A DNA stretch of 58,321 bases, from NCBI RefSeq assembly GCF_026719745.1, contig NZ_JAPPRQ010000044.1:182889-241209 (forward strand), given 5' to 3'. Each line of letters opens with the position of its first letter. The first letter of the stretch is position 1. Positions 1 through 8,437 of this stretch are shown in pieces. The notes beneath the pieces were generated by a model. That model was not told the DNA's origin and did no database searches. It was given only the letters and a program-made list of their open reading frames with translations. A program made the position numbers and the translations under genes. This stretch comes from Clostridium sp. ZS2-4 (GTDB taxonomy: Bacteria; Bacillota; Clostridia; Clostridiales; Clostridiaceae).

Positions 1-37
1 TCACTAACCAACAAACTAGAAAGGATAGGTTTATACT

Positions 38-976
38 ATGGCAAGATCTGTGAGAACTGTTGATCTATATGGAACAAATCATATCATGAATAGAGGAAGT
101 AGTGATACAGTCATATTTAAAACCAATAAAGATAAAGAAGTTTTTTTGAATATAATAAAAAAAGCTCAAAAAATATATAACTTTGTTCTTTATTCATATT
201 GCATAATGGATACCCACTTTCACTTATTAATTTATTCTAACGGATCAAATATAAGCATTTATATGAAATATATTCAACAATGCTTTGCTATGTATTATAA
301 CAGAACAAATAAGAGACATGGTCATGTTTTTGCAGATAGATTCAAGAGCGTTCCTGCTAAAGCTGATGCTGATTTATCTATGTCTTGTGCGGAATTAAAC
401 ATTTCAGCTTATATCCACAATAATCCTAAAGATGTTGCTGGTTACATAGGGAAAATGGAACGTTTCAAATATTGCAGCTTTGGAGTGTATTTAGGCCTAA
501 GAGAAGATTATCTAAACATTTTAAACACTGATTATATACTGTCATTTTTTCATCCAAGTGATAGAGGAATCGCTAGGGAAAAATATAGAGACTTTGTTTA
601 TCAATTTAGTCATATTGATATGAAGGAAACTATTGAGTTTAAAAACGAATCTTACAAATATCATTCTGACAAAAAATCTTTAGTTAATAAAACCTTCACT
701 CCTAAACAAATCATAGATTTTGTATCTAAATATGTAGGGGATGATTTTTGTGCACACGTGAAATATAATCATAAAAATTCAAAAATAAAGTCTTTATGCG
801 TAATTCTTATGCGATCCATATGTGGATTAACATTGAAAGATATTGGATCAATACTCGGTAATGTAACTTCTTCAAATGTATGGGCGTTAAGTGAAAATGG
901 TCTTAGCTTTATTAATAAAGAATACAAAAATATTATTAATGACTTTATTGAATATAGCAATATGCCTTCTGCATAA
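38..976 (+). CDS. REP-associated tyrosine transposase (RAYT, IS200/IS605-like Y1 transposase)
   Basis: Single-strand DNA transposase of the Y1/HUH superfamily, 312 aa. The metal-binding HUH pair is visible as THFHLL (His60 and His62), and the catalytic tyrosine as Tyr125 in YIHNNP, the form typical of RAYT proteins. The C-terminal third (about residues 253-290) looks like a helix-turn-helix related to the DnaA C-terminal domain (GLTLKDIGSILG). A weak Shine-Dalgarno (AAGGATAGG) lies about 8 bases before the ATG. No partner tnpB is present. A perfect 57-bp palindrome carrying GACAGGTCACAAAA starts 89 bases past the stop, and related motifs recur downstream, which fits a RAYT and its REP-like substrate. 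The frame is intact, so it may be active; that is inference. Confidence 0.9.
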   Translation: MARSVRTVDLYGTNHIMNRGSSDTVIFKTNKDKEVFLNIIKKAQKIYNFVLYSYCIMDTHFHLLIYSNGSNISIYMKYIQQCFAMYYNRTNKRHGHVFADRFKSVPAKADADLSMSCAELNISAYIHNNPKDVAGYIGKMERFKYCSFGVYLGLREDYLNILNTDYILSFFHPSDRGIAREKYRDFVYQFSHIDMKETIEFKNESYKYHSDKKSLVNKTFTPKQIIDFVSKYVGDDFCAHVKYNHKNSKIKSLCVILMRSICGLTLKDIGSILGNVTSSNVWALSENGLSFINKEYKNIINDFIEYSNMPSA

Positions 977-1064
977 ACAATTATTTTTTAAAAATTCTCC
1001 TCTTAACTCTTATATTTCAAATTTGTTCAAGGACAAGCTATGATTTCAGATTGCGAATTTACAG

Positions 1065-1121
1065 AGATTATGGACAGGTCACAAAAATTCTAGCTGAATT
1101 TTTGTGACCTGTCCATAATCT
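1065..1121. repeat. Perfect 57-bp palindrome, REP-like partner of the RAYT
   Basis: Arms of 26 bases (1065-1090 and 1096-1121) are exact reverse complements around a 5-base loop, TAGCT. Each arm contains GACAGGTCACAAAAATTC. It lies between the convergent RAYT and sensor-kinase genes, so it may also act as a hairpin terminator, although no strong T-run follows on either strand. The GGTCACAAA core recurs at 1526-1550 and three times in 3489-3591. Confidence 0.85.
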
Positions 1122-1132
1122 TTCCATCTTCT

Positions 1133-2638
1133 TTAGCTTAACTTTAACGTAAAATAAAACTTAACGCCATTTTCAGTATTTTTTGCACCATATTCACTAT
1201 TGTGGAGCTTCAAAATATTTTTTACTATGGCAAGCCCTAATCCAGTACCTCCAAGACTTCTATTTCTTGATTTATCTATCTTGTAAAATCTATCCCATAT
1301 CTTCGATAGTTCATCTTGTGGTATTTTCTGTCCTTCATTTTCGATTTCAACTAGCACTTTATCATCATTAAATATAGTTCTAACGAATATTTTCCCATCA
1401 TCCTTAGTATGCCTAATTGCATTAGTTAAAAAATTCGTTACAACTTCTTCTATTCTTATATCGTCACCTAAAACTATTAAATTGCATTTAATATCTGTGA
1501 TAATTTCAACATTTTTATCTTGTTTTTTTTGTAACCTGACCCCATTTAGTTTTTTTATAATCTCTACTATTACATTATCTAAAGCAAATTCTTTAATATT
1601 TATATTAACATTTCCTGATTCTAACTTTGAAAGTTCTAACATATCTGACACAAGGCTTCCCATCTTCTGAGACTCGTCTATAATTACATCTAAATAATAT
1701 TCTTGTTCTTCTCCCTCAACAATGCCATCCTTTATTCCCTCTGCGTATCCCTCAATTAAGCTTATGGGAGTTTTAAGTTCATGAGAAACAGATGCCACAA
1801 ATTCTTTTCTCATCTTTTCAAGCTCTTTTTCTTTTTCTATATCTTGCTTTAATTTTTCGTTAGATGACCTAAGAGAAGTCAAAGCAGACTTTAGATTCTC
1901 TGATAAAAAGTTTAATGTATGGGCAAGATTTCCTATTTCATCCTCTCTATCATCTTGGCATTTTTCAGTAAAATCAAGTCTAGCCATTTTTGATGCCGTT
2001 TTATTTAAATCTACTAATGGCTTTGATATCATCCCCGAATATATAAATGATAATACTAAAATCAATCCCACAGCTGATATATATATGTATATATAAAATT
2101 CCTTCATCACGTTGGCTGCTTCATCAACAGGCTGCAGAGATGACATAGCAAAAATAACCTTAGCGGGAATATTGTTTACCAATATAGGATTTACACTAAC
2201 AATATTCTTTATATTGTAAAATTTATCATCAAAAACATAGGTTATTGTCTCATTTTTGTTCTGCATTTTAAAAAAAGCCTCAGGATTAGATGTCCATTGA
2301 TGAATTATTGACCTTATTACTTTTATTTTTACTGAATCCTTCAGTTCATTTTCATAATCCGTTATATAATTAAGTAATCCATTACTTTCTAAAATTACTA
2401 TTTTTGCATTATTAGCCTCTTCAAATTCTCTAATATTTTCTAAAGTATTTTTGCTATTCCCAATATTATTTACATAATCCTTTTCAAATTTCTCTAAGGC
2501 AGTTTTAAGGTTATTTGTTTTTCTACTTATATAAAATTTTTGAAAAAACAAAGACTGAAAAATAAGTTGTACGCTTATAAAAGATATAAAAAATACTGCT
2601 GTTACTATAAACAATTTTAAGGTAATGTTTTTTTTCAT
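1133..2638 (-). CDS. Two-component sensor histidine kinase
   Basis: Membrane sensor kinase, 501 aa. TM1 is at about residues 7-30, followed by an extracytoplasmic region of about 150 residues, TM2 at about 183-205, HAMP, then HisKA with phospho-acceptor His286 in SVSHELKTP. The HATPase_c domain has N-box NAIRHT, G1 ENEGQKIP and G2 GGTGLGLAIVKN. The ATG overlaps the stop of the upstream response regulator (ATGA), so the two are translationally coupled. The signal sensed is unknown. Residues 365-370 (NGVRLQ), between HisKA and the ATPase core, are encoded by a copy of the REP-like motif found beside the transposase, apparently an in-frame insertion of a few codons. The key residues are intact, so activity is expected. 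Confidence 0.92.
   Translation of the reverse strand: MKKNITLKLFIVTAVFFISFISVQLIFQSLFFQKFYISRKTNNLKTALEKFEKDYVNNIGNSKNTLENIREFEEANNAKIVILESNGLLNYITDYENELKDSVKIKVIRSIIHQWTSNPEAFFKMQNKNETITYVFDDKFYNIKNIVSVNPILVNNIPAKVIFAMSSLQPVDEAANVMKEFYIYIYISAVGLILVLSFIYSGMISKPLVDLNKTASKMARLDFTEKCQDDREDEIGNLAHTLNFLSENLKSALTSLRSSNEKLKQDIEKEKELEKMRKEFVASVSHELKTPISLIEGYAEGIKDGIVEGEEQEYYLDVIIDESQKMGSLVSDMLELSKLESGNVNINIKEFALDNVIVEIIKKLNGVRLQKKQDKNVEIITDIKCNLIVLGDDIRIEEVVTNFLTNAIRHTKDDGKIFVRTIFNDDKVLVEIENEGQKIPQDELSKIWDRFYKIDKSRNRSLGGTGLGLAIVKNILKLHNSEYGAKNTENGVKFYFTLKLS
1526..1550. repeat. REP-like motif inside the sensor-kinase gene
   Basis: The plus strand reads TTTTTTGTAACCTGACCCCA followed by TTTAG. It differs by one base from the GTGACCTGACCCC core at 3489-3591. 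Read in the kinase frame it gives NGVRLQKK, at a poorly conserved linker. Confidence 0.7.
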
Positions 2639-3318
2639 TTTTTCACCTCAAATTTATAACCGCTTCCTCTGACAGTTTTGATAAGCTCTGCCTTTGATTT
2701 TAACTTTTCTCTAAGTCTTTTGATATGAGTGTCTACTGTTCTTAATCCTCCATAATAATCGTATCCCCACACTTTATCCAAGATTGTATCTCTACTCAAT
2801 GCAATTCCTTCATTCTTAGCCAAGAACAAAAGCAAATCATATTCCTTTGGTGAAAGCACTGCATCCTCCCCATCTATCTTTACTTCATGAGATAACTCAT
2901 TTATTTCTAGTCCATAGTAATTCATAATAGAATATTCAGTGTTATTTTTTGAACTAGTCCTTTTTAACATTGCCTTGCCCTTAGCAATTAACACTTTGGG
3001 ACTAAATGGCTTTGTAACATAATCATCTGCACCCAGTTCATATCCTAAAAGTTTGTCATCTTCGTCTGACCTAGCTGTCAAAATAATTATTGGTACATCT
3101 GAATTTTTCCTTATATTTTTGCAGACTGTCCACCCATCCATATAAGGCATCATTATATCAAGGATTACCAAATCTACTCTATTATTTTTAAATACTTCAA
3201 GAGCATTTATACCATTCTCTGCCTCATATATTTTATAGCCACTTTTAATAAAATAATCCTTTAAAAGTTTCCTCATTCTTTTCTCATCTTCAACTATTAA
3301 AATACTTTGTTCCACCAT
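2635..3318 (-). CDS. OmpR/PhoB-family response regulator
   Basis: DNA-binding response regulator, 227 aa. The receiver domain (about 1-120) has the acidic pair in VEDE, the phospho-acceptor Asp in VILDIMMP, the Thr of ILTA and the Lys of TKPF. The winged-helix trans_reg_C domain follows (about 135-225; LSPKEYDLLLFL, RTVDTHIKRLREKL, RGSGYKFE). It is the first gene of a two-gene operon with the kinase, overlapping it by four bases. A copy of a dispersed 75-bp element (3331-3405) lies directly upstream. The regulon is unknown. Confidence 0.95.
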   Translation of the reverse strand: MVEQSILIVEDEKRMRKLLKDYFIKSGYKIYEAENGINALEVFKNNRVDLVILDIMMPYMDGWTVCKNIRKNSDVPIIILTARSDEDDKLLGYELGADDYVTKPFSPKVLIAKGKAMLKRTSSKNNTEYSIMNYYGLEINELSHEVKIDGEDAVLSPKEYDLLLFLAKNEGIALSRDTILDKVWGYDYYGGLRTVDTHIKRLREKLKSKAELIKTVRGSGYKFEVKK

Positions 3319-3330
3319 ATCACCTCTAAA

Positions 3331-3405
3331 ATCGTAACTTTCCTAGGTTAATTCAACTATAATTTAGCTGAAATAAAAAACCTATTTTAATTAAGTTTCC
3401 CTTTA
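3331..3405. repeat. Dispersed intergenic repeat, copy 1 (approximately 75 bp)
   Basis: Aligns with 39391-39465 at the 3' end of deoB. Shared blocks include TTCAACTA, AATTTAG, TAAAAA and AATTAAGTTTC, in the same order and spacing. The rest of the 3319-3907 gap holds this element, three REP-like copies and the fbp promoter; no gene is seen there. Confidence 0.6.
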
Positions 3406-3488
3406 TTATACTATATACTATTGAATTATTACATCTTGTATCAACCAATCTTTTTCTATAAAATTGTTATATGTTTATACTTTGCAGA

Positions 3489-3591
3489 AAATTTGTGACC
3501 TGACCCCAATTATTTCACGGCAAATTTGTGACATGACCCCATTTTTTATATTTAAATTGTTTGAATTTTTTGTGACCTGACCCCAATTTTT
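3489..3591. repeat. Three direct copies of the REP-like motif TTGTGACCTGACCCC
   Basis: Copies at 3489-3511, 3522-3543 (one change: GACATGACCCC) and 3564-3591 share the pattern AATTTNTGACCTGACCCCAATT, all in the same orientation. The same core occurs once inside the sensor-kinase gene and, in palindromic form, beside the RAYT gene. Spacing is uneven and the intervening bases are unrelated, so this is not a CRISPR array. Confidence 0.8.
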
Positions 3592-3745
3592 CCACCAATT
3601 CTTCCAATTATTATTGTATTTTTTTACATTTTATGGTAAATTGGATATGTTCGTGATATTTTATCATCATAAATAAATAAACACCTATAAATATAAACGT
3701 AGTAAATAGTAAAAATAAATATTATATGCTTTTCAAAACAATATA

Positions 3746-3774
3746 TTAACACATACCAGTATTTATGCTATACT
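3746..3774 (+). promoter_or_regulatory. Sigma-A-type promoter of fbp
   Basis: -35 TTAACA (3746-3751), 17-base spacer, extended -10 TGCTATACT (hexamer 3769-3774). Transcription would begin near 3781, giving a leader of about 127 bases. That leader contains a perfect 10-bp tandem repeat, AACTATCACC (3825-3844). Confidence 0.7.
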
Positions 3775-3873
3775 ATTATTGGTATTGTAACGATATAAAC
3801 TATATTAATATATAATTTTGTTTTAACTATCACCAACTATCACCAAAATATTAATATTAAAGAAATAAAGAAA

Positions 3874-3900
3874 AATATTAAAGGAGAATATTAAAGGAGG
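3874..3900 (+). promoter_or_regulatory. Duplicated Shine-Dalgarno of fbp
   Basis: A perfect 13-base tandem duplication, AATATTAAAGGAG (3874-3886 and 3887-3899), places two ribosome-binding sites in series. The second, AAGGAGG, is 7 bases before the ATG at 3908 and decides the start. Confidence 0.8.
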
Positions 3901-3907
3901 AAAACTC

Positions 3908-5908
3908 ATGACCTTCTGTGACGAGAACAATATGGAATTAATCAAAAATGACTTACGCTACTTAGACCTGCTTGCAAAGCAGTATCCTGATATTTCTTCT
4001 GCAAGTACAGAAATTATCAACCTACAAGCTATTTTAAATCTACCAAAAAGTACTGAACATTTTATCAGTGATATTCATGGAGAATATGAATCCTTCACTC
4101 ATATGCTAAAAAATGCTTCAGGTGTTATAAAACGAAAGATAGATGATATATTTGGAAATTCCTTAAGAGAAGGTGAAAAATGCAATCTAGCCACTTTAGT
4201 TTATTATCCTGAACAAAAGCTGGATTTAATAAAACGCACAGAAGAGAATTTAGATGATTGGTATAAAATAACTCTATATAGACTCATAGAACTATGCAGA
4301 GTGGTTTCTTCAAAATATACCCGTTCAAAGGTTAGAAAATCTCTTCCAAGGGATTTTGCCTATATTATTGAAGAATTGCTACATGAACAAGATGGGAAAA
4401 TAAATAAGCATGAATATTACAACGGAATAATAAATACAATAATTGACCTTGACCGTTCCCCTGAATTTATAATTGCTATCTCAAAAGTTATTCAAAAGCT
4501 TGCAGTAGATAGACTTCACATTATTGGTGATATTTATGATAGAGGTCCTGGGGCTGAAATAATAATGGAAGCGCTGATGAAACATCATTCTATAGATATT
4601 CAGTGGGGAAATCATGATATTTTGTGGATGGGTGCTGCTGCTGGTTCGGAAGCCTGCATATGCAATGTACTTAGAATTTCACTAAGATATGCCAATTTAA
4701 ATACCATCGAAGATGGATATGGCATAAACTTGCTTCCCCTTGCAACTTTCGCAATGGAGATTTATGAAAACGATTCATGCAAAAGCTTTACTCCTAGAAC
4801 AATAGAAAAGAAACTAACCCCAAAAGACCTTAAACTTCTTTCAAAGATGCACAAGTCTATTTCTATTATTCAGTTTAAACTTGAAGGACAAATTATTAAA
4901 AACCACCCAGAATTCTTAATGGATGATAGACTTTTATTGGAAAAAATTAATTATGAAAAAGGTACAATTGATATCTACGGAAAAACATATACACTTAATG
5001 ATAAAAATTTTCCTACTATCGACCCTAAAGATCCATATAAGCTTACTCCACAAGAAGAATGCTTGATTGCTAAATTAAAACGTTCCTTTATTCACAGCGA
5101 AAAGTTTCAAAAACATATTCGTTTCATGTACAGTAAAGGAAGCATGTATTTGATATATAATTCTAATCTGCTTTATCACAGCTGCATTCCGCTTAATGAA
5201 GACGGAAGCTTTAAAGAAATACGAATCGGTGATAAAAAATATAAAGGTAAAATCCTATTAGATAAATTTGATACACTGGCAAGAGAAGCTTATTTCTTCA
5301 AAAGTGACTCTATACAAAAACTTTTTGCTATGGATATGATGTGGTACTTGTGGTGTGGTCCAGATTCCCCAGAGTTTGGTAAACACAGAATGACTACCTT
5401 TGAAAGATATTTTATAGATAGTAACGAAACCCATACAGAGGACAGGAATCCTTATTATAAATATAGAGATGACTCAGATTTATGCAAAAACATATTCAAA
5501 GAATTTGATTTGGATCCTGCTACTTCTCATATAATAAATGGACATATACCTGTTAAAACTAAAGAAGGCGAAAGCCCTATTAAAGCAAATGGCAGACTCC
5601 TAGTAATAGATGGCGGCTTCTGCAGAGCTTATCAGCCTCAAACTGGAATAGCAGGATATACTTTAATCTATAACTCCTATGGTCTTCTTCTAACATCTCA
5701 TGAACCTTTTGAATCCATAACAAAAGCCATAGAAGAAGAACAGGATATTTTATCTTCTACAATTATATTAGAACATGCCTTAACTAGAAAAAGAGTTGCA
5801 GATACTGATATAGGTAGAGAGCTAAAAAAACAAATTAAAGATCTGGAAATGCTGCTTGTAGCATACCGCAAAGGTCTTATTAAAGAAAACAAGTGGGAAC
5901 GGGAATAA
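3908..5908 (+). CDS. fbp: Fructose-1,6-bisphosphatase, class III
   Basis: Gluconeogenic hydrolysis of fructose-1,6-bisphosphate to fructose-6-phosphate. At 666 aa it has the usual length of the firmicute class III enzyme, which is unrelated in fold to classes I and II. Calcineurin-like metallophosphatase motifs appear in order: SDIHGEY (Asp55, His57), GDIYDRG, GNHDILW and, near the C-terminus, NGHIPV. The start is fixed by a strong AAGGAGG. It is monocistronic, with its own promoter and a hairpin terminator. No paralogue or partner gene adjoins it. Confidence 0.96.
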   Translation: MTFCDENNMELIKNDLRYLDLLAKQYPDISSASTEIINLQAILNLPKSTEHFISDIHGEYESFTHMLKNASGVIKRKIDDIFGNSLREGEKCNLATLVYYPEQKLDLIKRTEENLDDWYKITLYRLIELCRVVSSKYTRSKVRKSLPRDFAYIIEELLHEQDGKINKHEYYNGIINTIIDLDRSPEFIIAISKVIQKLAVDRLHIIGDIYDRGPGAEIIMEALMKHHSIDIQWGNHDILWMGAAAGSEACICNVLRISLRYANLNTIEDGYGINLLPLATFAMEIYENDSCKSFTPRTIEKKLTPKDLKLLSKMHKSISIIQFKLEGQIIKNHPEFLMDDRLLLEKINYEKGTIDIYGKTYTLNDKNFPTIDPKDPYKLTPQEECLIAKLKRSFIHSEKFQKHIRFMYSKGSMYLIYNSNLLYHSCIPLNEDGSFKEIRIGDKKYKGKILLDKFDTLAREAYFFKSDSIQKLFAMDMMWYLWCGPDSPEFGKHRMTTFERYFIDSNETHTEDRNPYYKYRDDSDLCKNIFKEFDLDPATSHIINGHIPVKTKEGESPIKANGRLLVIDGGFCRAYQPQTGIAGYTLIYNSYGLLLTSHEPFESITKAIEEEQDILSSTIILEHALTRKRVADTDIGRELKKQIKDLEMLLVAYRKGLIKENKWERE

Positions 5909-5910
5909 AA

Positions 5911-5962
5911 AGCAGAGGACAATTGACAGAGGACAGTTGAGAATTGAAAATTGAGAGTTAAA
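5911..5962 (+). repeat. Degenerate heptanucleotide array (GTTGAGA type)
   Basis: Reads as consecutive 7-mers: GAGGACA, ATTGACA, GAGGACA, GTTGAGA, ATTGAAA, ATTGAGA, GTTAAAG. It is the reverse-complement family of the TCAACTC array at 16795, and sits between the fbp stop and its terminator. Confidence 0.7.
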
Positions 5963-5992
5963 GAAGTTTTCCTTACAGAAAAGCAAAAAAAC

Positions 5993-6030
5993 AAAACCTA
6001 GTATCAACCTTTGGTTATACTAGGTTTTTG
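5993..6030 (+). terminator. Terminator of fbp
   Basis: Perfect 12-bp stem (5993-6004 with 6017-6028; AAAACCTAGTAT and its complement), 12-base loop, ending in TTTTT. Confidence 0.85.
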
Positions 6031-6068
6031 TATTTCATTTTTAATTTTATCTTAGCAAAATATCCTTA

Positions 6069-6103
6069 ACTGTTCTCTATCATCTATGTTCTATGCTCTG
6101 TCC
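6069..6103. repeat. Degenerate heptanucleotide array (CTATNNT type)
   Basis: Consecutive 7-mers starting with CT: CTGTTCT, CTATCAT, CTATGTT, CTATGCT, CTGTCCA. A third sequence variant with the same period. Confidence 0.5.
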
Positions 6104-6128
6104 ACTTTAAACTTTCTTATTTTTTCCC

Positions 6129-6175
6129 TAGCACCTAGCACCTGGTTACTGGTTACTGGTTACTGGTTACTGAAT
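6129..6175. repeat. Heptanucleotide array (CTAGCAC then CTGGTTA)
   Basis: Two CTAGCAC units followed by four CTGGTTA units and CTGAATT, all in one 7-base phase. The minus-strand gene at 6167 takes its TAA stop from this array. Confidence 0.85.
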
Positions 6176-8158
6176 TTTAACCCTGTCGTGAATCAAATAT
6201 GAAGGATATTCAAATTCATACCATTTTTTAACCTTCATCTTGTCCCCTAATAAATTGAATTTTGGAGAATACTCCTTTGTAAAATCAATGTCAGTAAGAG
6301 TATTAAATAGGAAAATTCCATTTGCTCCTGCATTATACGCCTCATGAGCTCTAACAAGATAATCCTCAACAGTTAAGTATTCATTCTGAGGAACAAGTAA
6401 CCCCTTTTTTATTAGTTCTTCCGTTTCCTTAGTTAAATCTTGACCCTTAAGATTAGCTGAAATTCCAACATATAATTCAACTTTTGTTCCCTTAACCATA
6501 TCAACAAATTTATCTAAATCATAAAAATCCTCAAAGCCAATAGATGAAGGAATTAATCTGTCAATAAGACCTTCCTTTACCCAAGTCTCAACATCAAGTC
6601 CATAAGAAAGAGTATTAAGATATGGCACTCTCACTGATATCTTCTTGTTAGGAATTTCTCTTCTGACACTTCTCATAAATTCATTCATAATCTTGATTTT
6701 TTCGTCTGCAGTTGCTTCACTTCCCATAACATTTGGATATCTGCAAAAATCAAGATTTATATAGTACACATTATCAAAACTTGCAATTTCTTTTAATACG
6801 TTTATTACATATTGCCTGTATCTTGGATAGAAATAACTTAATAAATGACTGTTATTTTGCTTACAATTCGCATATTCATCATACATATTTCCATTTAAAA
6901 ACATTGTAGCCATTGCACTGTAAAATGCATTCATACGCATTGATGCATTTACTCTGATTCTCTTTTCTTTACCTCTATCTGCCGCAATTTGTAAAGGTGA
7001 TTTTCCTATATCCAATATATTCAATATCTGTTCTCTTGCCAGTTTATCTCCCTGTCTAATATAAGAATCATATTTGTGTGAATCTTCAAAGGGTTTTCCT
7101 GCATAAATACTATTATAATTTAATAGCCCTGTAGTCCCTATCTCATAATTAATTTCTCCTGCTCCTGCATCTCTTACAGAATCAACAACTACATTTTTTA
7201 GTTCCTCCTCATTTCCACATTTGCCCCAGAAGAAATCTGTAAACCCATCATTATTATAAACTACTCTGGTATAGCTTCTATATTCATCATATCTTTTGTA
7301 TAAATCAACCTGTTCCTGCGTTAACCCTGCTAATTTTATGTATGCTATCCTTGCCTTCTTACCATCTATACCTGCAATAGAAACAGTTCCATCCTTAAAT
7401 TCTGCTGCAAAAGCAAAAGCTTCTTTAAGATATTGTTCTTCATTGTTCTTTTCTACTATCTTAATATTTTCTTCCTTTCCAGCTCCCTTTACTTTAAATT
7501 CTTCTGTTCCCGTAACATACCCTACATATATTCCAAACCATCCATTAATCTTTGCTGGAAGCATCAATTCCTCTGCTCCCTTACTATTCTCAATGTATAT
7601 CTTATTGGAATTAAATTTATTCAAAGTATATGTTGAAGCATTCCAATTGGTATAAACTACACTTTTACCATTAATATCCTTCAACTTATCTATTCTGTCA
7701 AATATATATTCTTTTCCTGCTTCTGAAGTTATGGTGTCACCATCATTTATCTTCTCATCTCCTGCATGTCTGTCCACTTTTTTTATAGTGAATTTTGTAT
7801 CCTTGCTCTTTTTTAATTTAGCATTACTTGTTGAATAAATATTTGTTCCAATCTTTAAAGTATAGGTTTCTCCTTCATTATACTGCTTTACTGGGGGCTT
7901 AACTAAAATAGCTTTGCAATTTTCACTTAGTTCCAAGCTTATGTTTACCTTCTTCCCATCTTCATTAATTACACTTATTTCCCTTTTAGTACTTTCATCC
8001 AATTTTACTTTCTTAGAAAAATTAATCTTCCATACTTTACTCTTATCTACTTCCAGGATACCATTTGTTTCTCCTTTTACAGCTTGTCCTCCTAAACATA
8101 TAAACATAAAACTTAATATCAAAATCCCAACTAACTTTTGATGCATTTTCTTAATCAA
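6167..8158 (-). CDS. Secreted GHL10-like TIM-barrel protein with SbsA-type Ig domain
   Basis: Exported protein, 663 aa. A signal peptide (about residues 1-29: basic start, hydrophobic core, ending near GQAVKGE) is followed by an SbsA-like Ig domain (about 36-125; VWKINFSKKVKLDES). A central region (about 130-300) is not recognised. The C-terminal part (about 340-660) looks like a TIM barrel of the glycoside-hydrolase-like 10 type: INLDFCRYPN resembles the family's LDYIRYP motif, and GANGIFLFN the last strand. A carbohydrate substrate is inferred only. The same Ig module occurs in the C39-like protein at 34130. The stop codon lies inside a heptanucleotide array. Confidence 0.65.
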   Translation of the reverse strand: MIKKMHQKLVGILILSFMFICLGGQAVKGETNGILEVDKSKVWKINFSKKVKLDESTKREISVINEDGKKVNISLELSENCKAILVKPPVKQYNEGETYTLKIGTNIYSTSNAKLKKSKDTKFTIKKVDRHAGDEKINDGDTITSEAGKEYIFDRIDKLKDINGKSVVYTNWNASTYTLNKFNSNKIYIENSKGAEELMLPAKINGWFGIYVGYVTGTEEFKVKGAGKEENIKIVEKNNEEQYLKEAFAFAAEFKDGTVSIAGIDGKKARIAYIKLAGLTQEQVDLYKRYDEYRSYTRVVYNNDGFTDFFWGKCGNEEELKNVVVDSVRDAGAGEINYEIGTTGLLNYNSIYAGKPFEDSHKYDSYIRQGDKLAREQILNILDIGKSPLQIAADRGKEKRIRVNASMRMNAFYSAMATMFLNGNMYDEYANCKQNNSHLLSYFYPRYRQYVINVLKEIASFDNVYYINLDFCRYPNVMGSEATADEKIKIMNEFMRSVRREIPNKKISVRVPYLNTLSYGLDVETWVKEGLIDRLIPSSIGFEDFYDLDKFVDMVKGTKVELYVGISANLKGQDLTKETEELIKKGLLVPQNEYLTVEDYLVRAHEAYNAGANGIFLFNTLTDIDFTKEYSPKFNLLGDKMKVKKWYEFEYPSYLIHDRVKIQ

Positions 8159-8336
8159 TTTAATCCCCCTCTAGGTGCGTATAATTTATATCGTAAAATC
8201 TACATTATCTTCTATTATAAACCATTTTACTTAAATAAATCTATCTCATTATGCTATTTTTTACAAATTTCTTTATTCTAAAAATATGATTCCACTTAAA
8301 TTCTACGCAAACTATCAACTTCCTAAAGTCCATTAT

Positions 8337-8437
8337 ATATAAGTTGCAATAAATACTATTCATTGTATTAAAACTTGGTTGAAGTTTTTTCATAAATTGA
8401 TCATTAAGTAATGAATATTGATAATTTCAATATATAT
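8337..8437. repeat. MITE-like element, copy A (approximately 100 bp)
   Basis: Imperfect terminal inverted repeats (ATATAAGTTGCAAT at the left, ATATATTGAAATTATC read inward at the right) enclose an internal AAAACTT..AAGTTTT hairpin. It differs from copy B (31197) at about six positions. The element abuts the stop codon of the HD-GYP gene. The rest of the 8159-8436 gap shows nothing else. Confidence 0.75.

Noticed and set aside
3489-3591. Possible CRISPR-like direct repeats
   Set aside because: Three copies with uneven short gaps and unrelated intervening bases; the core recurs elsewhere as a REP-like motif.
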